Origin: Jejubacter calystegiae
Lineage (GTDB): Bacteria > Pseudomonadota > Gammaproteobacteria > Enterobacterales > Enterobacteriaceae
Length of the DNA stretch: 64,000 nt
Reading direction: 5' to 3'
Assembly: GCF_005671395.1 (NCBI RefSeq)
Contig: NZ_CP040428.1
Coordinates: 3,720,001 to 3,784,000 of the forward strand
Part shown: in pieces, positions 1 to 8,851 of the stretch
Numbering within the stretch: the stretch's first letter is position 1
Layout of the letters: every line of letters starts with the position of its first letter
Made by a program: the position numbers and the translations under genes
Notes under the pieces: generated by a model
Database searches by the model: none
What the model saw: only the letters and a program-made list of their open reading frames with translations
What the model was told of the DNA's origin: nothing

Positions 1-1
1 T

Positions 2-1039
2 CTGACGCGCTGGCTGGCAAGCCTTGCCGTGGCCGCTCTGCTGGTGATGCCGTTTCTGGCGCTGCTTCCTGCCAGTCATCCGCTGGCGCTCTCGACATGG
101 AGCCTGATGCTGGTGGGGAAGATCCTCTGCTACGCGGTGGTAGCTGTAGCGCTGGATCTGGTGTGGGGCTATGCCGGGCTGCTCTCCCTGGGCCACGGGC
201 TGTTCTTCGCGCTGGGCGGTTATGCGATGGGCATGTACCTGATGCGCCAGGCGGCCGGTGACGGTCTGCCGGCCTTTATGGGCTTCCTCTCCTGGGAGAG
301 CCTGCCCTGGTACTGGTGGGGCAGTGAACACTTCGCCTGGTCGCTGCTGATGGTGGTGCTGGTGCCGGGTCTGCTGGCGCTGGTATTTGGCATCTTTGCT
401 TTCCGCTCGCGCATTAAAGGGGTCTATTTCTCGATAATGACTCAGGCGCTGACCTGGGCCGGAATGCTGCTGTTCTTTCGCAACGAAACCGGCTTCGGCG
501 GCAATAACGGCTTTACCGGTTTCACCACGCTGCTGGGGGCGCCGTTGACCGCAACCTCGACCCGCATCCTGCTGTTCCTGGCGACCGTTATCCTGCTGCT
601 GGCTTCGCTGGCGCTGGGCTTTGCCCTGGCGCGCAGCAAATTTGGCCGGGTGCTGACGGCCATGCGCGACGCGGAAGGGCGGCTGCGCTTTTGCGGCTAT
701 AACCCTTTTGGCTTCAAGCTTCTGGTCTGGACGCTGTCGGCGGTGCTCTGTGGTCTGGCTGGCGCTCTTTACGTGCCGCAGGTGGGAATTATCAATCCCG
801 GCGAAATGTCGCCCACCAATTCGATCGAGGCGGCTATCTGGGTGGCGCTGGGCGGGCGCGGTACCCTGGTTGGGCCGGTTATTGGCGCCGGGCTGGTTAA
901 CGGCGCGAAGAGCCTGTTCACCGTCTGGATGCCGGAATACTGGCAGTTATTCCTGGGGCTGATTTTTATTCTGGTGACGCTGTTTCTGCCGCGCGGCGTG
1001 ATGGGGCTGTGGCGCCGGGGAGGAAAAAACGATGACTGA
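2..1039 (+). CDS. urtC: Urea ABC transporter permease UrtC (5' end outside window)
   Basis: Inner-membrane permease of the UrtABCDE urea importer, in the LivM-like branched-chain amino acid permease family. The visible part has about eight to ten hydrophobic helices, including the LivM-type segment with DLVWGYAGLLSLGHG near the front and a conserved GGRGTLVGPVIGAG stretch near residue 270. The reading frame is open to the left edge and the first in-frame GTG (position 29) is already inside a hydrophobic helix, so the true start lies upstream of the window. Its last codons overlap the start of urtD by 8 bases, which fits translational coupling. The assignment to urea rather than branched-chain amino acids rests on similarity to UrtC and on the UrtD/UrtE-like ATPases that follow. 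Substrate specificity is therefore inferred. Confidence 0.85.
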   Translation: MTRWLASLAVAALLVMPFLALLPASHPLALSTWSLMLVGKILCYAVVAVALDLVWGYAGLLSLGHGLFFALGGYAMGMYLMRQAAGDGLPAFMGFLSWESLPWYWWGSEHFAWSLLMVVLVPGLLALVFGIFAFRSRIKGVYFSIMTQALTWAGMLLFFRNETGFGGNNGFTGFTTLLGAPLTATSTRILLFLATVILLLASLALGFALARSKFGRVLTAMRDAEGRLRFCGYNPFGFKLLVWTLSAVLCGLAGALYVPQVGIINPGEMSPTNSIEAAIWVALGGRGTLVGPVIGAGLVNGAKSLFTVWMPEYWQLFLGLIFILVTLFLPRGVMGLWRRGGKNDD

Positions 1040-1829
1040 ACAACCGCTGCCTTATACCCGTGCGCTGGCGACGGACCGTTACCGCCGCCAGCGCGACCCG
1101 ATTCTGCAACTCGATGGCATCAGCGTCAGTTTTGATGGCTTCCAGGCCCTGAATAATCTGTCGTTTGAGATCGGCGTTGGGGAATTGCGCTGCGTGATTG
1201 GGCCCAACGGTGCGGGAAAAACCACGCTGATGGATGTGATCACCGGTAAAACCCGGCCGGATCGGGGGCGCGTGCTTTACGATCAAAGCGTCGATCTGAC
1301 GCAGATGGATCCGGTCGCGATCGCCCGGCGCGGCATTGGTCGCAAGTTCCAGAAGCCGACGGTGTTTGACGCGCTGACGGTGGCGGAAAATCTGGAGGTG
1401 GCCCAGAAGGGTGACAAATCGGTCTGGGCCTGCCTGCGGGCGCGTCTGAACAGCGAACAGCGCGATCGCATTGACGAAACCCTGGCGCTGCTGCGGCTGG
1501 GGGCAGAGCGCAACCGTCTGGCGGGGGCGCTCTCCCACGGCCAGAAGCAGTTTCTGGAGATCGGTATGCTGCTGGTGCAGCAGCCGCATGTGCTGCTGCT
1601 CGATGAACCGGCGGCGGGGATGAGCGATGCCGAAACGGCATGGACCGCCGAACTGTTTCGCGAGCTGGCGGGGCGCCACTCCATGATGGTGGTGGAGCAC
1701 GATATGGGGTTTGTGGAAAGCATTGCCGACAGGGTCACGGTACTGCATCAGGGCCAGGTGCTGGCGGAAGGCTCGCTGGCTCAGGTTCAGGCGGATGAGC
1801 GAGTGATAAACGTCTATCTGGGGCGCTAA
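1032..1829 (+). CDS. urtD: Urea ABC transporter ATP-binding protein UrtD
   Basis: Cytoplasmic ATPase of the urea importer, 265 residues, LivG-like. Walker A is GPNGAGKTT near residue 58, the ABC signature is the slightly unusual LSHGQKQ near residue 165, and Walker B is VLLLDEPAAGM near residue 187. A switch histidine follows in MMVVEHDM. The roughly 25-residue N-terminal extension before the ABC fold (TEQPLPYTRALATDRYRRQR) is common in UrtD and less so in LivG. The start overlaps urtC and the gene is followed after 19 bases by urtE, with a GGGGAGAG ribosome binding site in between, so all three are one transcript. In other bacteria such operons are under nitrogen control; no such site is visible because the operon promoter lies outside the window. 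Confidence 0.88.
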   Translation: MTEQPLPYTRALATDRYRRQRDPILQLDGISVSFDGFQALNNLSFEIGVGELRCVIGPNGAGKTTLMDVITGKTRPDRGRVLYDQSVDLTQMDPVAIARRGIGRKFQKPTVFDALTVAENLEVAQKGDKSVWACLRARLNSEQRDRIDETLALLRLGAERNRLAGALSHGQKQFLEIGMLLVQQPHVLLLDEPAAGMSDAETAWTAELFRELAGRHSMMVVEHDMGFVESIADRVTVLHQGQVLAEGSLAQVQADERVINVYLGR

Positions 1830-1848
1830 TTATTAACGGGGAGAGCCT

Positions 1849-2547
1849 ATGCTACAGGTGTCCGCTTTACATCAGTACTACGGCGGCAGCCATATTTTAC
1901 GCGGCGTTTCACTGGAAGCGCCCATCGGTGAAATCACCTGCCTGCTGGGGCGTAATGGGGTCGGTAAAACCACGCTACTGCGCTGCCTGATGGGGCTGGT
2001 TCCCGCTCACAGCGGCTCGGTGCTGTGGCAGGGGGAGGCGATCGTCCGCCGTCGCCCGCACCAGCGGGTGCAGTCAGGTATTGCCTGGGTGCCGCAGGGG
2101 CGCGAAATTTTTCCCCGTCTGACGGTGGAAGAGAATCTGCTGATGGGGCTGGCGCGCTTTCCGGCCGCGCAGGCCAGGGAGGTGCCGGATGAGATCTGGA
2201 ATCTGTTCCCGGCGCTGTTTGAAATGCGGGAACGACGCGGCGGCGATCTGTCCGGTGGTCAGCAGCAGCAGCTGGCTATCGGTCGGGCGCTGGCGACCCG
2301 GCCGCAGTTGCTGATCCTGGATGAGCCTACAGAGGGGATCCAGCCTTCGGTGATCCGCGAAATTGGCGAAGTCATTCGCCAGCTGGCAGATCGCGGCGAT
2401 ATGGCCATTCTGCTGGTGGAGCAGTTCTATGATTTTGCCGCAGAGCTGGCGGATCGGTATCTGGTGATGTCGCGCGGGGCCATCATTCAGCAGGGAAAGG
2501 GCGCTGATATGGAGGCTGACGGCGTACGCGCCATGGTGGCGATATAG
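1849..2547 (+). CDS. urtE: Urea ABC transporter ATP-binding protein UrtE
   Basis: Second ATPase of the urea importer, 232 residues, LivF-like. Walker A is GRNGVGKTT near residue 35, the signature is LSGGQQQ near residue 134, and Walker B is LLILDEPTEGIQPSVI near residue 155, where EGIQPSVI is the form usual in UrtE. It is the last gene of the operon and ends two bases before the convergent marB stop codon, so the two operons meet tail to tail with no room for a terminator outside coding sequence. No urease genes are seen in the window. They may lie upstream of urtC, which I cannot see. Confidence 0.88.
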   Translation: MLQVSALHQYYGGSHILRGVSLEAPIGEITCLLGRNGVGKTTLLRCLMGLVPAHSGSVLWQGEAIVRRRPHQRVQSGIAWVPQGREIFPRLTVEENLLMGLARFPAAQAREVPDEIWNLFPALFEMRERRGGDLSGGQQQQLAIGRALATRPQLLILDEPTEGIQPSVIREIGEVIRQLADRGDMAILLVEQFYDFAAELADRYLVMSRGAIIQQGKGADMEADGVRAMVAI

Positions 2548-2549
2548 CC

Positions 2550-2750
2550 TCAGCCCTGAATGTGGTACAGCGGAACGTCCAGTTGAGCCGGGTCGTCGCT
2601 TCCGGCGCTGGGGTCCATTCCCTCCCAGGGTATATGGCCGGGCATAATCATAGCATTACGTGATGCCTGCGGCTGAGGCAGGCAGGGTTCGGCCAGCGCG
2701 CTAACGGGAAGGGCGACCAGCAGCGCGGCCAGGGGCAATATACGTTTCAT
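2550..2750 (-). CDS. marB: MarB, small periplasmic protein of the mar operon
   Basis: A 66-residue protein with a clear signal peptide (MKRILPLAALLVALPVSALA, cut before EPCLPQ). The short mature part is rich in proline and aspartate. It is the third gene after marR and marA on the same strand, the position and size of E. coli MarB (72 residues), and the mature part shares the MarB-like pattern of a cysteine followed by a PP/GH..F-type segment and GSDD..LDVPLY near the end. MarB in E. coli is reported to lower marA expression by an unknown mechanism. Sequence similarity is modest, so the name rests mostly on synteny. Confidence 0.75.
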   Translation of the reverse strand: MKRILPLAALLVALPVSALAEPCLPQPQASRNAMIMPGHIPWEGMDPSAGSDDPAQLDVPLYHIQG

Positions 2751-2814
2751 TGTGAACCTGACGGGAGTTACTCACTGGAGACCGGCAGGCGTGAAAAGCC
2801 TGCCGAAGGGCCAT

Positions 2815-3225
2815 TTAGCTGTTGCAACCGTTATAACCGTAGCCGCTGTGATAGTGATTCAGCGGATAAAGATAGCGTGATTCGCCCGGCATATTGGTCA
2901 CCCGATACTTATGGGGCGGTACCGAAAAGTAGTTCTTAAAGGTACGGGTTAACGTCTGCTGGGATTCGAAACCATAGCGTTCGGCCAGATAGAGAATCGG
3001 CTCATTGCTCTCTTTCAGTTTCTGCGCAATCTCGGTGAGTTTCCGGTTGCGAATATACTGACCCAGCGAATGGCCGGTTTCTTTCTTAAACATCCTCTGT
3101 AAATGCCATTTGGAGTAGCCGGAACGCTCGGAGACTTTATCGAGCGAGAGCGGGGACTCCAGGTTGTCTTCAATCCAGTCCAAAATGCTATGAATCGTGA
3201 CCGCATCATTATTGCGTCTGGACAT
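2815..3225 (-). CDS. marA: MarA, AraC-family activator of multidrug resistance
   Basis: Monomeric AraC/XylS activator that binds marbox sites and turns on efflux and stress genes. Residues 7-115 are nearly identical to E. coli MarA, with both helix-turn-helix motifs intact (first around [20 protein letters not shown], second around [20 protein letters not shown]). An ATG three bases upstream is also possible, but the second ATG matches the usual MSRRN start and is better spaced from GAGGTGAG. The protein runs 136 residues against 127 in E. coli because of a C-terminal tail (GYGYNGCNS) after the usual NHYHS end. It lies 25 bases after marR in the same operon. Confidence 0.96.
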   Translation of the reverse strand: MSRRNNDAVTIHSILDWIEDNLESPLSLDKVSERSGYSKWHLQRMFKKETGHSLGQYIRNRKLTEIAQKLKESNEPILYLAERYGFESQQTLTRTFKNYFSVPPHKYRVTNMPGESRYLYPLNHYHSGYGYNGCNS

Positions 3226-3250
3226 CATCTCACCTCATATAATTATACTT

Positions 3251-3685
3251 TTACGGCAGAATCTTCTTGAGCAGGCATTCAAGATGAACCACCTCATCCG
3301 CCGTAAGATTTCTTGTTAATTCCTGGTGCAGGCTTTGCCCTACAAGCTGATGACAACGTTCGCACAGCTCAACGCCGGCAGGCGTGAGGCGAATCAGCAC
3401 GCCACGTTTGTCATTGGGATTCGGCAGACGCTCGATCCAGCCCTTGCAGGAGAGGCGAACGAGCATGCGGGTCAGGGCCCCCAGGTCTACCGATAATCTC
3501 TTCTTTAACTCCACCGGTGTGGTACTGACATCGCAGTGAATGGTGCACAGCACTTTGAACTGCGATGCAGTAATACCCAGTGGGGAAAGATAGTCATTCA
3601 GCAAGCGATCTTTATGCTGGTTAGCCAGCGTGATCAGGCGTCCTAAAGGGACGATTTGATTAAACAGATCGCTCGATTTATTCAA
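3251..3685 (-). CDS. marR: MarR, repressor of the mar operon
   Basis: Winged-helix repressor that binds phenolic ligands and copper and represses marRAB. The start is placed at a TTG (3683-3685), giving 144 residues, exactly the E. coli MarR length, beginning (M)NKSSDLFNQIVPLGRLI. The longer frame from the ATG at 3715 would run through the second MarR operator half and is rejected. The core DNA-binding region is conserved (SVDLGALTRMLVRLSCKGWIERLPNPNDKRG split over residues 65-95). The conserved aspartate usually in LDRL is valine here (MLVRL), and a nearby cysteine is kept. marA follows after 25 bases. Confidence 0.95.
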   Translation of the reverse strand: MNKSSDLFNQIVPLGRLITLANQHKDRLLNDYLSPLGITASQFKVLCTIHCDVSTTPVELKKRLSVDLGALTRMLVRLSCKGWIERLPNPNDKRGVLIRLTPAGVELCERCHQLVGQSLHQELTRNLTADEVVHLECLLKKILP

Positions 3686-3690
3686 GATAG

Positions 3691-3705
3691 TTGCCCAGGC
3701 AAGTA
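3691..3705 (-). promoter_or_regulatory. marO site II, MarR operator overlapping the ribosome binding region
   Basis: On the minus strand the bases read TACTTGCCTGGGCAA, matching E. coli marO site II (TACTTGCCAGGGCAA) with one change. It ends five bases before the TTG start of marR, so bound MarR would sit over the start region. Seen in sequence; function by homology. Confidence 0.8.
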
Positions 3706-3720
3706 CATTAGTCACGGAAG

Positions 3721-3749
3721 ATATTATTGCCCAGGAAAGAGTAAGTCAA
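3721..3749 (-). promoter_or_regulatory. marRAB promoter with MarR operator site I between -35 and -10
   Basis: Minus strand: -35 TTGACT (3744-3749), 17-base spacer, -10 TAATAT (3721-3726). The spacer holds TCTTTCCTGGGCAA (3727-3740), the counterpart of E. coli marO site I, though its left half has drifted (TTTCC instead of TTGCC). The arrangement is the same as in E. coli marO, where MarR blocks RNA polymerase directly. Confidence 0.85.
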
Positions 3750-3766
3750 CTAACTTACACAAGGTG

Positions 3767-3785
3767 ATAACACTTTCTGCTAAAG
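3767..3785 (+). promoter_or_regulatory. marbox upstream of the marRAB promoter (MarA/SoxS/Rob site)
   Basis: The plus strand reads ATAACACTTTCTGCTAAAG, matching the marbox consensus AYnGCACnnWnnRYYAAAY at all but two fixed positions, and aligns with the E. coli mar marbox in place and orientation, about 18 bases upstream of the -35. It allows autoactivation of the operon by MarA. A possible control site for marC on the other strand as well, but that is inference. Confidence 0.8.
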
Positions 3786-3954
3786 CGTTTCGTGAATATA
3801 AAAAAATATGTCTGAATATGTCTTTATAACCTGTTATTTAGGCCACAAAGCAGGCTAAAACCTTACCTTTACTGACAGATGATGGCTGGTCTGACCGGCG
3901 ATTTGTCCATATACTTTGGCCGGTTCTTTGTCGGGTCGTTAATGAGGAGCGACG

Positions 3955-4593
3955 ATGCTGGATCTGTTTAAAGCCATTAGTCTTGGCCTGGTGGTGTTAT
4001 TACCGCTGGCAAACCCGTTGACTTCCGTTGCGCTGTTTCTGGGGCTGTCGGGGGGAATGAACAGCGAAGAGCGTAATCGCCAGTCGCTGATGGCCTCTGT
4101 GTATGTCTTCGCCATTATGATGGTGGCCTGGTATGCCGGTCAGCTGGTAATGAGCACCTTCGGGATTTCGATTCCAGGTCTGCGTATTGCCGGCGGGCTC
4201 ATTGTGGCCTTTATCGGCTTTCGAATGCTGTTTCCGCCGCCTGCCAGCGCCAGTGGGGAAGAGCCGACCACTACAGCCAATATCGCCTTTGTCCCACTGG
4301 CTATGCCCAGCACAGCAGGGCCAGGCACTATTGCCATGATCATCAGCTCAGCCTCTACCGTGAAGCATGGTATCGATTTTCCTGACTGGGTGATTCTGGT
4401 GTCGCCGGTACTGATTTTCCTTAGCGTCAGCCTGATTCTGTGGGCCTGCCTGCGTAGCTCCGGCACTATTATGCGGCTGGTGGGAAAGGGGGGAATTGAA
4501 GCGATTTCCCGACTGATGGGCTTCCTGCTGGTCTGTATGGGCGTGCAGTTTATTATTAACGGCGTGCTGGAGATCGTCTCTCAATATCATTAA
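3955..4593 (+). CDS. marC: MarC-family inner membrane protein
   Basis: UPF0056/MarC integral membrane protein of 212 residues with six predicted helices. It begins [20 protein letters not shown] and carries the conserved [17 protein letters not shown] segment near residue 115, both close to E. coli MarC (221 residues). The shortfall is in the loop after the third helix ([19 protein letters not shown]), which is shorter here. It is divergent from marRAB across the mar regulatory region. Its function is unknown: the early link to antibiotic resistance has not held up in E. coli. GAGGAG sits six bases before the ATG. Confidence 0.93.
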   Translation: MLDLFKAISLGLVVLLPLANPLTSVALFLGLSGGMNSEERNRQSLMASVYVFAIMMVAWYAGQLVMSTFGISIPGLRIAGGLIVAFIGFRMLFPPPASASGEEPTTTANIAFVPLAMPSTAGPGTIAMIISSASTVKHGIDFPDWVILVSPVLIFLSVSLILWACLRSSGTIMRLVGKGGIEAISRLMGFLLVCMGVQFIINGVLEIVSQYH

Positions 4594-4694
4594 TTCCGCG
4601 GGGCGTCAGGCACAATAAAAACATGGTTGTTAATATCAGGTTAAATCAAGAGAATAAAAACTATATTCTTTGCATGACCTGAGTGAGCAGTACC

Positions 4695-5432
4695 ATGTTA
4701 AGCGTTCTGTCCGCGTCCCTGTTTGCGCGGATCCGCATTTTTCTCGGCCGCCTGAAACCCCACGCCCTGCCGGTGGCCAGCAAACATATCCTCCTCTGTT
4801 CTATTGGCGCGGGTACCGGGCTGGCGGTGACCGGCATGTTCAGCCACTGGCTGCTCGGCGGCGTCAATCTGTGGTTTATCGCGCCAATGGGTGCTTCCGC
4901 CGTATTACTGTTCGGCGTTCCGGCAAGCCCCCTGGCTCAGCCCTGGTCTATCGTTGGCGGTAATGTGCTGTCGGCGCTGATTGGCGTCTCTGTGGGGATG
5001 CTGGTGCCTGATGTGGCGCTGGCATGCGGTCTGGCGGCCGGACTGGCGATTGCTGCCATGTATTTTCTGCGCTGCCTGCATCCGCCCGGCGGCGCGGTGG
5101 CGTTAACGGCGATCCTCGGTGGGGCGGACGTTGCGCACGAAGGCTACCACTTTGTGCTGACGCCGGTGTTGCTCAATTCCCTGATGCTGGCCGTGCTGGC
5201 GATGATCTTCAACAACCTGGTAGGGCGTCGTTATCCGCATCCGCTGGCCGAAGAAGAGGTGAAGTCCCGGGGGGTGTCGCAAGGGGCATCGGTGACCCGT
5301 GAAGATATTCACGCCGCGCTGCTCGACGGTCAGTTTCTGGATATTGATGAAGATGACGTTCAGGAGCTGCTGGAGAAGATCGAGCATAAAGCGGCTATGC
5401 GCAAGGCGCAAGCACGCCGGAATTGCGAGTAG
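4695..5432 (+). CDS. HPP-family membrane protein
   Basis: Integral membrane protein of about 245 residues with an HPP domain. Four or five hydrophobic helices fill residues 20-165, with the family-naming motif LHPPGGAVALTAILGG near residue 130 and a small loop APMGASAVLLFGVPASPLAQ near residue 65. The last 80 residues are charged and probably cytoplasmic. Some HPP proteins have been linked to nitrite transport in plastids and cyanobacteria; in enterics the role is unknown. An in-frame GTG 12 bases upstream (4683) is an alternative start; neither has a strong ribosome binding site. A CCCACCG/CGGTGGG stem-loop follows the stop. Confidence 0.8.
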   Translation: MLSVLSASLFARIRIFLGRLKPHALPVASKHILLCSIGAGTGLAVTGMFSHWLLGGVNLWFIAPMGASAVLLFGVPASPLAQPWSIVGGNVLSALIGVSVGMLVPDVALACGLAAGLAIAAMYFLRCLHPPGGAVALTAILGGADVAHEGYHFVLTPVLLNSLMLAVLAMIFNNLVGRRYPHPLAEEEVKSRGVSQGASVTREDIHAALLDGQFLDIDEDDVQELLEKIEHKAAMRKAQARRNCE

Positions 5433-5435
5433 ATC

Positions 5436-5458
5436 CCCACCGACCAGGGGCCGGTGGG
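5436..5458. terminator. Possible stem-loop between convergent HPP and sotB genes
   Basis: CCCACCG (5436-5442) pairs perfectly with CGGTGGG (5452-5458) over a 9-base loop, between two convergent stop codons. There is no T-run on either side, so terminator function is only a guess. Confidence 0.4.
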
Positions 5459-5466
5459 AGAGGCTA

Positions 5467-6666
5467 TCAGGAGTGGTGAGGCTGCTGTTCCAGCGTTCTG
5501 GTGGGCCAGCGGCGGAATACCACCAGTGACCAGACCAGCGCTGCCAGGGCCGGAATGGCGCCCACATAGCCGATATCGGCCATCGACAGATGCAGACTGA
5601 CCTGATTCCCCAGCAGCGCGCCCGCGCCGATACCAATATTAAAGATGCCGGAAAACAGCGCCATCGCCACGTCGGTGGCATCCGGCGCCAGCGCCAGCAC
5701 TTTCACCTGCATGCCAAGGCCGATCACCATCATCGCGATACCCCAGAACAGGCTCAGCGCGATCAGGCCATTGCTGCTGCCGGATACCGGATACAGCAAC
5801 ATCAGGCAGACCAGCAGCGTGGCGATGGCGGCGCTGACCAGGGTTGATGCATGCAGGTTGCCCAGCTTGCTGAAAATAATGCTGCCGATAATGCCGGCGC
5901 CGCCCAGAATCAGCAACAGAATGGTGGCGAACCCGGCACTGAAACCGGCGACCGTCATCACAAAGGGCTCGATGTAGCTGTAAGCGGTGTAGTGGGCGGT
6001 AACCACCACGGCCACCAGCAGATAGATGCCCACCAGCGCCGGGCGGCGGAACAGTTCCGGCAGACTCTTAAGCGAGCCGGAGTGTTCGCTGGGCAGTTTC
6101 GGCAGCAGTTTCATCAGGCTCAGCAGGGTTAACAGCGCCACCGCGCCGATGCCCAGGAAGGTGACGCGCCAGCCCAGATACTGACCCACCATGCGGCCCA
6201 GCGGCAGACCCAGCACCATGGCCAGCGCGGTACCGGTGGCGATCAGGCTCAGGGCCTGGGCGCGTTTGCCGTGTGGCGCCATACGAATGGCCAGCGAGGC
6301 GGTGATCGACCAGAAGATGGCGTGGGCGCAGGCGATACCAATGCGGCTCAGCACCAGTACCTGGAAGTTCCAGGCCAGATAAGAGAGCACATGACTGGCG
6401 ATGAAGACCACGAACAACCCAATCAGCAGCCCGCGTCGTTCAAATTTTGCCGTCAGCAGCATAAACGGCAGCGACAGCAGCGCCACCACCCACGCATAGA
6501 TGGTCAGCATAATGCCCACCTGGGCAGTCTGCATATTAAAACTCTGTGCAATATCCGACAGCAGGCCCACGGGCGCAAACTCCGTGGTGTTGAAGATAAA
6601 CGCGGCGATGGCAAGCGTAACAACGCGCAGCCACGCGACTTTGCGGGAGACTGTGTTTACCGTCAT
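5467..6666 (-). CDS. sotB: Sugar efflux transporter SotB (MFS)
   Basis: Major facilitator of 399 residues with twelve helices, close to E. coli SotB/YdeA, which exports arabinose, lactose and IPTG. The N-terminal helix holds [18 protein letters not shown], the usual SotB/AraJ opening, and the loop after helix 2 has LLTAKFERR in place of the MFS motif A. Its place beside marC, tail to tail with the HPP gene, matches the E. coli mar region with one gene inserted. No regulator is adjacent. Confidence 0.92.
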   Translation of the reverse strand: MTVNTVSRKVAWLRVVTLAIAAFIFNTTEFAPVGLLSDIAQSFNMQTAQVGIMLTIYAWVVALLSLPFMLLTAKFERRGLLIGLFVVFIASHVLSYLAWNFQVLVLSRIGIACAHAIFWSITASLAIRMAPHGKRAQALSLIATGTALAMVLGLPLGRMVGQYLGWRVTFLGIGAVALLTLLSLMKLLPKLPSEHSGSLKSLPELFRRPALVGIYLLVAVVVTAHYTAYSYIEPFVMTVAGFSAGFATILLLILGGAGIIGSIIFSKLGNLHASTLVSAAIATLLVCLMLLYPVSGSSNGLIALSLFWGIAMMVIGLGMQVKVLALAPDATDVAMALFSGIFNIGIGAGALLGNQVSLHLSMADIGYVGAIPALAALVWSLVVFRRWPTRTLEQQPHHS

Positions 6667-6848
6667 AAAAGTGTTTTGCGCCTGTTAATTCGAAAGGAGG
6701 AAGAAAGGCGCCGATCTTAAAACCTCGCTCGGGCAAAACACAACGATTTTGTGACGAATCTCTCACTTCTTTACAATGACGACGCTCCCCCTGGCGCGGT
6801 GACTGACGGCGTGTTAATAACAGCGTAAGGGATATTCTGAGGATATAA

Positions 6849-7643
6849 ATGATGCAGGCGATTGATTTCTGGTTGGTTGATGCGTTCAGCGACCGACCGT
6901 TTGGCGGGAATGCGGCGGCGGTTTGCCCGTTAACGGACTGGTTACCGGATGAGGTGATGTTACAGATGGCCAGACAGCATAACCAGTCGGAAACCGCCTT
7001 TCTGGTGCGTAGCGATAGCGGTTTTGAACTGCGCTGGTTCACCACCCATGCCGAAATCGACCTGTGTGGCCACGCCACCCTGGCCGCGGCTCACGTGATT
7101 TTCGAATATCTCGACTGGCCGGACACCTCGATTCGCTTCAGCACCCGCTTTGTGGGAGAGCTTCAGGTCACCCGCAATGGCGAATGGTTAACCCTGGATT
7201 TGCCTGCGCGTGACTGCAGGCCCGAAACGCCGCCCCAGGCGCTGTTACAGGCGCTGGGCATCGACCAGGCCCGCTCGGTCAGTAAAGGCAAATGCTGGCT
7301 GGTGGAGCTTTCAGGCCGTGAACAGGTGGAAGCGCTGCAGCCGGATTTCGCTTTGATGCGCCAGATTGGCGGGCTGAATAAGGTATGCGTAACGGCAGCG
7401 GACAGCGAATATGATTTTGTCAGCCGCTTCTTCAGCCCTGAAGTGACGATGCCGGAAGATCCGGTGACCGGCTCGGCCCACACCATGCTGATCCCCTGGT
7501 GGGGTGCAAAGCTGGGTAAAACCCGGATGCGGGCCCGCCAGGTGTCGGAACGGGGCGGCGATCTGCGCTGTGAATGGCTGGAGGACCGGGTCAAAATCGG
7601 CGGGCAGGCCCGAACCTATATGATGGGTAAGGTTTTTCTGTAA
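6849..7643 (+). CDS. PhzF-family isomerase/epimerase
   Basis: Soluble protein of 264 residues with the PhzF two-lobed diaminopimelate-epimerase-like fold. The opening VDAFSDRPFGGNAAAVC, then NQSETAFLV with the catalytic glutamate of the family near residue 47, then AEIDLCGHATLAAAHVI and the late EDPVTGSAH motif are all present. E. coli YddE is a longer relative with unknown substrate. PhzF itself isomerises a phenazine precursor, but no phenazine genes are here, so the substrate is not known. It is divergent from sotB; GAGG lies before the ATG pair and the second ATG is also usable. Confidence 0.88.
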   Translation: MMQAIDFWLVDAFSDRPFGGNAAAVCPLTDWLPDEVMLQMARQHNQSETAFLVRSDSGFELRWFTTHAEIDLCGHATLAAAHVIFEYLDWPDTSIRFSTRFVGELQVTRNGEWLTLDLPARDCRPETPPQALLQALGIDQARSVSKGKCWLVELSGREQVEALQPDFALMRQIGGLNKVCVTAADSEYDFVSRFFSPEVTMPEDPVTGSAHTMLIPWWGAKLGKTRMRARQVSERGGDLRCEWLEDRVKIGGQARTYMMGKVFL

Positions 7644-7771
7644 TCTAATGCCCTGAATACTGAGCTAATTCTTAAAAAACATATGTTATCGCCTTTGGTT
7701 ATTGGCCCCGTAATGGTGACACGCGAAATAATTTCACGATTAGCTGATTAACACCAAATGGCGATTTTTTT

Positions 7772-8827
7772 ATGTGGTATACGATCTTTTCCGGGCTGAT
7801 TTGCGGCGCGCTGCTGGGGTTTGTGATGCAGCGCGGTCGTTTCTGCCTGACCGGCGGTTTTCGCGATATGTACATCGCGAAGAATAACCGCATCTTCTAT
7901 GCGCTGCTGATAGCGATAGCCGTGCAGAGCATCGGGGTGTTTACCCTGATCGCCGGTGGCTGGTTGAGCTATGACGCAGGCGCTTTCCCCTGGTTTGGCA
8001 CCGTCTTCGGCGGTTATGTCTTCGGCATCGGTATTGTGATGGCGGGCGGCTGTGCTACCGGCACCTGGTATCGCGCCGGCGAAGGGCTGCTGGGTAGCTG
8101 GATTGCGCTGTTCGCCTATATGCTGACCAGCGCGGCGATGCGTTCGGCGCATATGACCGACTTTAACCATCAGGTCAAAGGGCTCAGCACCGCCCATAAC
8201 TCCATCGCCGAGACCCTGGGTATATCGGTATGGCCGTTGATTGCGCTGCTGCTGGTGGTAACCCTGGCGGTGGTGGCGAAAGAGCTGCGTAAGCCGAAGC
8301 TGAAAATGGCCATGCTGCCGCCGAAGCGTAGCGGTCTGGCGCATTTGCTGTTTGAAAAGCGCTGGCATCCCTTTATTACGGCGATCCTGATTGGCCTGAT
8401 CGCCACCCTGGCCTGGCCCCTGAGCGAAGCCACCGGCCGCCACTTTGGGTTGGGGATCACCTCTCCCAGCGCCAATATTATTCAGTACCTGGTCATGGGC
8501 GACAGTAAATTCCTGAACTGGGGCGTGTTCCTGGTGCTGGGGATCTTCCTGGGCTCGTTTATCGCCGCGAAAGCCAGCCGCGAATTCCGGCTGCGCGCCG
8601 CCGATGCCCGTACCTCGGTCCGCAGCTTTGGCGGCGGTATTCTGATGGGCTTCGGCGCCAGCATTGCCGGGGGCTGCTCTATTGGTAACGGTCTGGTGAT
8701 GACCGCCATGATGACCTGGCAGGGCTGGGTGGGGCTGGTCTTTATGATTCTGGGCGTCTGGACCGCCTCCTGGTTCCTGTTCGTACGCCCGCAACGCAAA
8801 GCGCGTCTGCAGACCGCTTCTGCCTGA
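7772..8827 (+). CDS. tsuA: Thiosulfate transporter TsuA (YeeE)
   Basis: Inner-membrane protein of 351 residues, close to E. coli YeeE. TsuA proteins import thiosulfate through a pore lined by three conserved cysteines. All three motifs are visible: RGRFCLTGG (Cys25), AGGCATGTWY (Cys94) and IAGGCSIGNG near residue 300. About nine helices are predicted. It is followed after 24 bases by tsuB, the normal partner. In E. coli the pair is activated by CysB; no CysB site can be read with confidence here. The 128-base upstream gap is AT-rich and the start lacks a clear ribosome binding site. Confidence 0.93.
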   Translation: MWYTIFSGLICGALLGFVMQRGRFCLTGGFRDMYIAKNNRIFYALLIAIAVQSIGVFTLIAGGWLSYDAGAFPWFGTVFGGYVFGIGIVMAGGCATGTWYRAGEGLLGSWIALFAYMLTSAAMRSAHMTDFNHQVKGLSTAHNSIAETLGISVWPLIALLLVVTLAVVAKELRKPKLKMAMLPPKRSGLAHLLFEKRWHPFITAILIGLIATLAWPLSEATGRHFGLGITSPSANIIQYLVMGDSKFLNWGVFLVLGIFLGSFIAAKASREFRLRAADARTSVRSFGGGILMGFGASIAGGCSIGNGLVMTAMMTWQGWVGLVFMILGVWTASWFLFVRPQRKARLQTASA

Positions 8828-8851
8828 TCTATTTTTAAGTAAGGAGTTACG

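Noticed and set aside
3686-3715. Longer MarR start at ATG 3715
   Set aside because: It would place the N-terminus over the second MarR operator and exceed the family length by ten residues; the TTG gives the exact E. coli length.
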